Source of the DNA: Betaproteobacteria bacterium UBA6910
GTDB lineage: Bacteria > Pseudomonadota > Gammaproteobacteria > Burkholderiales > UBA6910
Direction of reading: 5' to 3'
Assembly: GCA_002451065.1 (NCBI GenBank)
Contig: DKBC01000202.1
Location: 1-11,222 of the forward strand
Length of the DNA stretch: 11,222 nucleotides
Part shown: positions 7,169 through 11,222 of the stretch, piece after piece
How the letters are laid out: each line of letters opens with the position of its first letter
Numbering within the stretch: position 1 is the first letter of the stretch
Notes under the pieces: model-generated
Told to the model about the DNA's origin: nothing
The model's database searches: none
Seen by the model: the letters and a program-made list of their open reading frames with translations, nothing else
Position numbers and translations under genes: made by a program

Positions 7169-8268
7169 TTCGCGGGTCGTCAGCGCTCGCCCGCCCCTCA
7201 CCCGTCATCCGGTGCCTCGGATACGCGGCCGCGCTGCTGCTCGCCCTGCCCCTTCCCGTGGCGAAGGCGGAATTCGCGAAGGTCGAGCCCCGGCCGCTGG
7301 AGTTTCCCGCGGACCATGGCAGCCATCCCGCGTTCCGCACCGAGTGGTGGTACGTCACCGGGTGGTTGGGAGACGCCGCGGGACTGCCCCTCGGCTTCCA
7401 GGTCACTTTTTTCCGCACCCGGCCGGATACGCCCCCGGACAACCCCAGCGCCTTCGCGCCGCATCACATTCTCATCGGCCACGCGGCCATCAGCGATCCC
7501 GCCCTGGGGCAGCTGCTCCACGATCAGCGCATCGCCCGCGCAGGATTCGGACTGGCGGAAGCAAAAATCGGCGACACTGCCGTGTGGATCGACGACTGGC
7601 GACTGGAGCGGAGCGGCAACCATTACCGGGCCCGGATCCAGGCCCGTCAGTTCACCCTGGACCTCACGCTGGAGATCATGCAGGCGCCGCTGCCCCAGGG
7701 GGAAGACGGGTTCAGCCGCAAGGGCCGCGATCCAGAATCCGCGAGCCATTACTACAGCGTCCCCCAGCTCCGGGTGTCCGGGACCCTGGTCCGCAACGGC
7801 GCCACCGTTCCAGTGTCGGGCACGGCGTGGCTGGACCACGAGTGGTCTTCCCACTACGTGGCCCAGGGCGCGGTCGGCTGGGACTGGGTCGGCATCAATT
7901 TGGATGACGGCGGCGCGCTGATGGCATTCCGCATGCGGGACGCCGAGGGCGAGTCTCTGTGGGCCGGCGGCGCGCTGCGCTCGCCCCAAGGGGAGATCAA
8001 GAAATTTCGCCCCCCCGAAGTGGCATTCGATCCGCGTCGGAAATGGCGCTCACCGCGCACCGGCACCGAATACCCGGTGGCGATGCGGCTCAGGGCCGGA
8101 GACACGGAAATCGAACTTCAGCCGCTGTTCGACGACCAGGAGTTGGACGCGCGCACCTCCACCGGGACCATCTACTGGGAAGGGGCGGTCAGGGCAGTTG
8201 CCAACGGCAAGGTTCTCGGGCAGGGTTACCTGGAACTGACCGGCTACTGGAGACCCCTGGAACTTTGA
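7165..8268 (+). CDS. Secreted AttH/CrtC-type lipocalin-like protein
   Basis: A 367-residue exported protein. The start is the GTG at 7165, overlapping the permease stop (GTGA) with GGGAGG four bases upstream. The N-terminus has arginines and then a hydrophobic core LGYAAALLLALPLPVAKA, with likely cleavage after residue 35. The mature part carries family landmarks: FRTEWWYVTGWL (58-69), HHILIGHAAISD (100-111), GTAWLDHEWSS (219-229), GWDWVGINLDDG (238-249) and a terminal GYW. These mark the AttH/carotenoid 1,2-hydratase-like superfamily (two lipocalin-type beta-barrel domains; the Nitrosomonas AttH-like protein is the structural example). Automated pipelines may call it carotenoid 1,2-hydratase, but there are no carotenoid genes here. 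The ABC ATPase and permease upstream match the att-type arrangement. It probably binds or hands over a hydrophobic ligand in the periplasm for the transporter. Confidence 0.9.
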   Translation: MIRGSSALARPSPVIRCLGYAAALLLALPLPVAKAEFAKVEPRPLEFPADHGSHPAFRTEWWYVTGWLGDAAGLPLGFQVTFFRTRPDTPPDNPSAFAPHHILIGHAAISDPALGQLLHDQRIARAGFGLAEAKIGDTAVWIDDWRLERSGNHYRARIQARQFTLDLTLEIMQAPLPQGEDGFSRKGRDPESASHYYSVPQLRVSGTLVRNGATVPVSGTAWLDHEWSSHYVAQGAVGWDWVGINLDDGGALMAFRMRDAEGESLWAGGALRSPQGEIKKFRPPEVAFDPRRKWRSPRTGTEYPVAMRLRAGDTEIELQPLFDDQELDARTSTGTIYWEGAVRAVANGKVLGQGYLELTGYWRPLEL

Positions 8269-8669
8269 TGCGTGCCGCGCCGAACCCGACCATCGCTCGC
8301 TGCCTGGGATTGGCCGCCTTGGTGACGGTTGCGGCTCCCGCCTGGAGCGCGCCGCCGCCGGGTCACCCCACGCCCTCCCAGGCGGCTCCAGTGCCGGGAC
8401 TTCTGCCGGCCGGGGAAGCCTCGCGCCTGGCCCACGAAGGCACCGTGCTGGACGCCATCGACGCCGATCAGTACACCTACCTGGAAGTCCTGGAAGGGGG
8501 GCGCTCGCGCTGGATCGCCGCGCCCCGGCTTTCCGTTTCCAAAGGCGCCACCATCCGCTTCCACGACGGCATCGTGATGTCCAATTTCTACAGCCGGAAG
8601 CTGCAGAGGAGATTCGAAACTCTGATGTTCGTGAACCGGGTGGCGGTCACCGACCCCGGGAACGATTAA
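8268..8669 (+). CDS. Small secreted NrfJ-like protein
   Basis: A 133-residue protein, last in the ABC operon, with the ATG sharing one base with the preceding stop (TGATG at 8266-8270). A signal peptide with core CLGLAALVTVAAP and probable cleavage after AWSA (residue 28) directs it to the periplasm. A Pro-rich linker (about 29-46) precedes a compact domain, residues about 57-126: GTVLDAIDADQYTYLEV, then RWIAAPRLSVSKGATIRF, HDGIVMSNFYSRKLQRRFETLMFVNRV. This resembles the short NrfJ-like periplasmic proteins that in some bacteria sit beside cytochrome or copper genes; the fold is probably a small beta-barrel. No haem-binding CxxCH is present and the mature part has no cysteine. No function is established. 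It could be an accessory to the transporter or a hitchhiker in the operon. Confidence 0.75.
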   Translation: MRAAPNPTIARCLGLAALVTVAAPAWSAPPPGHPTPSQAAPVPGLLPAGEASRLAHEGTVLDAIDADQYTYLEVLEGGRSRWIAAPRLSVSKGATIRFHDGIVMSNFYSRKLQRRFETLMFVNRVAVTDPGND

Positions 8670-8709
8670 CTAAGCGCTGCCGCTGCCGGAGGCATCGACC
8701 CCCGTCGCG

Positions 8710-9117
8710 TCATTGGCCCGTTTCCCACGGGCACGACTTCCGGTCCACCACGTGCAGGTGCGACTTCTCGTCCCGCTCCGTGGATTCGGCAAGTGCCGCC
8801 TCGGCCAGGGGTGCCAGCCGCTCGGGATGGGCCGACGCGATGACAATGCGCACCCGGTTCAGCCCCTCCGCATCCCGGGTGCGGACGCCGGCTTCCACCC
8901 AATCGCAGGCGCTGCGGCGAACCAGGTACCCGTCGTCGGTATCGAACACTGCGATCAGCAGCCGGCCGCCGACGGTGATGCGGCGGCCGGACACGCCGCC
9001 CCACCGGACAGGCGCAGTCTCGATCCGCTGGAACACTTCCTCGGGGCAACCGCAGCCGAGGGTCTGCTGCACGAAATCGCGCAGGGCGGAACCGCCCGGC
9101 GACTCCCGAGCCGTCAT
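8710..9117 (-). CDS. Conserved-looking protein of unknown function with CGCPEEVF motif
   Basis: I do not recognise a named family. The 135-residue product starts at the ATG at 9117, which overlaps the adhesin-E-like gene stop (ATGA), and has no signal peptide or membrane segment, so it is probably cytoplasmic. The N-terminal part LRDFVQQTLGCGCPEEVFQRI (about 12-32) has the look of a conserved motif, with Cys22 and Cys24 as a CxC pair; further cysteines are Cys71 and Cys129. The middle GGRLLIAVFDTDDGYLVRR (50-68) and NRVRIVIASAHPERLAPLAEAAL (87-109) read as alternating beta strands and helices in a small alpha/beta domain. Metal, iron-sulfur or redox roles for the cysteines are guesses. It closes the MFS/adhesin-E-like unit and converges on the ABC operon across 40 bases with no obvious terminator. 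Confidence 0.72.
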   Translation of the reverse strand: MTARESPGGSALRDFVQQTLGCGCPEEVFQRIETAPVRWGGVSGRRITVGGRLLIAVFDTDDGYLVRRSACDWVEAGVRTRDAEGLNRVRIVIASAHPERLAPLAEAALAESTERDEKSHLHVVDRKSCPWETGQ

Positions 9118-9581
9118 ATGCGGATGGTGGGCGCGGGGGACGGCTCGTCGGCCTCCCCGTCGCCGCAGGCGATGTCCATCATGTCGGCCAGCAACGAACC
9201 CTCCGGCACGCCCTCGAAGCTGAGCTCCGGGGCCGGTTTCGCCGGAGTCTTTCCCACCACACGCCCTTGGCCGTCGCGCTTCGAGAACAGGACCACTTCA
9301 TCCACCGCGAACAGGCCGGCCTCGCAATCGAAATGCACCCGGGACTTGCGCGAGTAATAGGACTTCCCCTGTGCCGGCCACATCTGAGCCTGGAAAAAGT
9401 TGTCCAGGAACCAGGCGCTCACGCGGCCGCCCTCGCGCACGATGCTGCTGGCGTCGACGTAATCCTGGAGCTCGTCGGTCTCCCCCACCGGCACCCATTC
9501 CTGGGCGGCGCGCGCCGGCCCCAGCATGCAGAACGCCGCCAGGAATGCGACCAGCAGGCGCGGCATCGAAATCGGAAACAT
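9114..9581 (-). CDS. Surface-adhesin E family secreted protein
   Basis: A 155-residue exported protein. The ATG at 9581 shares a base with the MFS stop (TGATG); a second in-frame ATG at 9566 gives MPRLLVAFLAAF and is a possible start. The signal peptide core is LLVAFLAAFCMLGPARA, with cleavage near residue 25-26. The mature domain reads EWVPVGETDELQDYVDASSI (28-47), then SAWFLDNF (55-62), SYYSRKSRVHFDCEAGLF (74-91) and FSKRDGQGRVV (99-109), the pattern of the adhesin-E family. The strand order and a repeatedly seen Cys in HFDC (Cys86), paired here probably with Cys139 near the C-terminus, suggest one disulfide. In Haemophilus protein E binds host proteins, but most environmental homologues are uncharacterised and may have other periplasmic or surface roles. 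It lies between the MFS and CGCPEEVF genes in one transcription unit. Confidence 0.78.
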   Translation of the reverse strand: MFPISMPRLLVAFLAAFCMLGPARAAQEWVPVGETDELQDYVDASSIVREGGRVSAWFLDNFFQAQMWPAQGKSYYSRKSRVHFDCEAGLFAVDEVVLFSKRDGQGRVVGKTPAKPAPELSFEGVPEGSLLADMMDIACGDGEADEPSPAPTIRI

Positions 9582-10807
9582 CAGGCGACCGCCGGCCGCG
9601 GCGCACTCACCCGGACCGCCACCAGGATCGCCAGCCCAAGGCTCAACGCCACCCCGCCAAGCACGGCAGCGGGCCGCCCCGCGTCCAGGAGACCGCCGAA
9701 CAGCAGGGGAGCGGCGGCCAGTCCCACATCGAGTCCGGAATAGGAAAGGCCGTACATGCGCCCAAAGCCATTCTCCCCCAACGCAGTCACGGCAGCGCGC
9801 CGCACCATCATGTCCCGGGACGGACCTGCCGCGCCGGTGCCTACGCCCATGAGGGCCATGAGGGGAATCACCGACCAAGGCGGCATTTCCGCGGTCGCGA
9901 GCAGCAGCGCCAGCAGCGCCGCGATGCCAAAGGCCAGCAGAATGGCTCGCTCATGGCGGGATCCGGGCCGCGCCACGAATCCGCCCACAAACACGCCCAC
10001 GGCGCCACCCATGAGGAACGCCGTGAGCCCCGCCGTGGCGAGTCCGAGGGAAAGGCCGTAGATTCCGCCGAGAACGGCGGGGCTGAAATTTTGCAGGGCG
10101 CCCAGAGCCAGGGTGGCGAACAGGAAGAACGCGAACGCCAGCCACACCTCCGGAACGCGCAGCACGGAGACGCCCGGCTTGCCGCGCTTGCCTTCCGCCC
10201 GATCCGGCGAAGGACGAGGGCCGTCTCCCAACAAACCGCGGGCCGCCAGGATCAAACCGAGCGCGCCCAAACCCACCGCTGCCGCGGCAAATCCGGCCGC
10301 GCGCCAGCCGCCCAGGGTGGCCGCCGCCGTCATGAGCACCGGCCCCGCGGCCCAGCCCAGGTAGCCGCCCAGGGCATGGACGGAAAACGCATGGCCCAGG
10401 CGCGGGCCATTCACCTTGCGATTGAGCAGGGTGAAATCCGCCGGATGGAACACGCTGTTGCCGGCACCCGCCACGACCGCCGCCAGCATCAGTCCCTCCA
10501 CGCTCTGGGCGGAACCCAGCAGCACCCCGGAAGCCGCCAGCAGCACGATGCCCCAGCACAGCACCCGGTAGGCGCCGAAGCGGTCCACCCAGAAGCCCGC
10601 CACGGCCTGCCCGATGCCGGACACCACGAAAAAAACGGTCACCAGCGCGCCCACCTCGATGAAGCTCAGGGAAAACCCTTCCATGAGCCACGGAAACAGC
10701 GGCGGCAGCATCAGGTGAAAGAAATGGGAGGTGCCGTGGGCTAAGCCGACGAGGCCTATGACGGAGAAGTCGCGCCGGCTTGCTTCAGCCGGTAAGGTCG
10801 TGCTCAC
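9581..10807 (-). CDS. MFS transporter
   Basis: A 408-residue major facilitator superfamily permease of the inner membrane with about 12 predicted helices. The first begins near residue 15 (FSVIGLVGLAHGTSHFFHLMLPPLF). The loop between helices 2 and 3 carries AGFWVDRFGAYRVL (about 70-83), the superfamily motif A position. A charged central loop around residues 197-213 (GDGPRPSPDRAEGKRGK) separates the two halves. The HGTSHFFHLMLPPLFPWL opening recalls the fosmidomycin-resistance-like branch, but the substrate cannot be assigned. The start is the GTG at 10807, giving MSTTLPAEASRRD; a TATAAT box lies about 30 bases upstream. No strong ribosome site is seen, only GGGG about 12 bases ahead. Its stop overlaps the adhesin-E-like start, so it is the first gene of a three-gene unit. 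Confidence 0.9.
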   Translation of the reverse strand: MSTTLPAEASRRDFSVIGLVGLAHGTSHFFHLMLPPLFPWLMEGFSLSFIEVGALVTVFFVVSGIGQAVAGFWVDRFGAYRVLCWGIVLLAASGVLLGSAQSVEGLMLAAVVAGAGNSVFHPADFTLLNRKVNGPRLGHAFSVHALGGYLGWAAGPVLMTAAATLGGWRAAGFAAAAVGLGALGLILAARGLLGDGPRPSPDRAEGKRGKPGVSVLRVPEVWLAFAFFLFATLALGALQNFSPAVLGGIYGLSLGLATAGLTAFLMGGAVGVFVGGFVARPGSRHERAILLAFGIAALLALLLATAEMPPWSVIPLMALMGVGTGAAGPSRDMMVRRAAVTALGENGFGRMYGLSYSGLDVGLAAAPLLFGGLLDAGRPAAVLGGVALSLGLAILVAVRVSAPRPAVA

Positions 10808-10837
10808 AGTTGCGGGAACCCCGATGATTTGCTCGGG

Positions 10838-10843
10838 ATTATA
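10838..10843 (-). promoter_or_regulatory. Predicted -10 box for the MFS gene
   Basis: A perfect TATAAT on the minus strand (10843-10838) stands out in GC-rich surroundings. Transcription would start near 10831, about 24 bases ahead of the GTG start. The -35 position (10866-10861) reads CGCTGG, a poor match, so the promoter may need an activator or be weak. Confidence 0.5.
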
Positions 10844-10874
10844 CTCTGCCGCTGCCGGCGCCAGCGTGCCGCCC

Positions 10875-10892
10875 GCCCCGGAGCTCCGGGGC
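10875..10892. repeat. 18-bp perfect palindrome downstream of clpB
   Basis: GCCCCGGAGCTCCGGGGC is its own reverse complement and lies 6 bases past the clpB stop. As RNA it would form a 7-bp GC stem with an AGCT loop. There is no T-tract after it on the minus strand, so it is not a standard intrinsic terminator; it may protect the clpB mRNA 3' end or assist termination. Confidence 0.5.
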
Positions 10893-10898
10893 CGGGTC

Positions 10899-11222
10899 TC
10901 AGGAACGCTTGGTAAACGTCAGCGATCCGCCCCGGGCGTCCACCACCACCCGGTCCTTGGGCGCAAACCGGCCCTCCAGGATGTCCTTGGCCAGGGGATT
11001 CTCGATCCGCTCCTGGATAGCGCGCTTCAGGGGGCGCGCCCCGAACACGGGATCGAACCCCGCCTTGGCCAACTCGTCCAGGGCCGCGTCGGTGACGTCC
11101 AGCTCCATTTCCATGCGGGCCAGCCGCTGGGACAGGCTGTCGAGTTGAATGCGCGCGATGGACCGGATGTGGCTCTCGTCCAGGGCATGGAACACCACCA
11201 CCTCGTCGATGCGGTTGATGAA
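10899..11222 (-). CDS. clpB: ATP-dependent chaperone ClpB, C-terminal fragment
   Basis: The last 107 residues of ClpB; the gene begins outside the right edge. ClpB is the Hsp100 hexameric disaggregase that works with DnaK to rescue aggregated proteins in the cytoplasm. The visible part starts [16 protein letters not shown], the end of the second AAA+ large domain, and continues through the D2 small domain. [24 protein letters not shown] carries the GAR sensor-2 motif whose Arg contacts nucleotide. The gene ends with TFTKRS. ClpA/ClpC-type relatives share the sensor-2 segment, but the [11 protein letters not shown] and AKDILEGRF wording fits ClpB best. The stop is followed by an 18-bp palindrome and then by the MFS promoter region. 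Confidence 0.93.
   Translation of the reverse strand, partial: FINRIDEVVVFHALDESHIRSIARIQLDSLSQRLARMEMELDVTDAALDELAKAGFDPVFGARPLKRAIQERIENPLAKDILEGRFAPKDRVVVDARGGSLTFTKRS

Noticed and set aside
5249..7201. 650-codon open frame on the minus strand opposite the permease
   Set aside because: Its translation is rich in Gly, Arg, His, Gln and Pro with no domain pattern. It mirrors the third-position GC bias of the real plus-strand permease, which has clear FtsX modules.
8677..8689. 13-base sequence CTGCCGCTGCCGG also present at 10846-10858
   Set aside because: A short GC-rich trinucleotide-like match in a GC-rich window; chance is enough to explain it.
9371..10744. 457-codon plus-strand open frame opposite the MFS gene
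   Set aside because: His/Gln/Arg-rich translation without structure; the minus-strand frame has 12 membrane helices.

Overview
The window is GC-rich chromosomal DNA, densely packed with genes on both strands. The gene content points to a proteobacterium, most likely a betaproteobacterium. This rests on a dapA-bamC-metallohydrolase cluster, a surface-adhesin-E family protein, and an ABC/FtsX/AttH-type lipocalin operon of the kind known from Nitrosomonas and Agrobacterium. No mobile element, CRISPR array, tRNA or rRNA was seen, and no gene-free stretch exceeds about 100 bases. The lineage is an inference from gene families, not a measured placement.

Left part, minus strand, read right to left. 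A two-gene unit encodes a MarC-family membrane protein (3245-3883) and a class I methyltransferase (2703-3248), overlapping by GTGA. It ends in a hairpin directly after the methyltransferase stop. A clear promoter then drives dapA (1736-2614, lysine/diaminopimelate synthesis), bamC (568-1707, outer-membrane assembly lipoprotein) and a metallo-beta-lactamase-fold hydrolase (1-486, cut by the window edge).

Centre, plus strand. A tight four-gene operon starts at 3954: a LolD-like ABC ATPase, an 842-residue permease with two FtsX modules, a secreted AttH/CrtC-type two-domain lipocalin-like protein, and a small secreted NrfJ-like protein. The junctions are ATGA, GTGA and TGATG, so translation is probably coupled throughout. 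It diverges from marC across a short region holding a symmetric ATTGTA...TACAAT pair that could serve both directions. The plus-strand transcript would then begin at or next to the ATG (leaderless).

Right part, minus strand. clpB ends at 10899 (C-terminal 107 residues only). An 18-bp perfect palindrome and a TATAAT box follow. Next comes a three-gene unit: an MFS transporter (9581-10807), a secreted surface-adhesin-E family protein (9114-9581) and an unrecognised 135-residue protein with a CGCPEEVF motif (8710-9117). These are joined by TGATG and ATGA overlaps.

The best candidate for an under-described system is the ATPase-permease-AttH-NrfJ operon, plausibly an envelope export machine with a periplasmic lipocalin-like partner. 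The adhesin-E/CGCPEEVF pair comes second.
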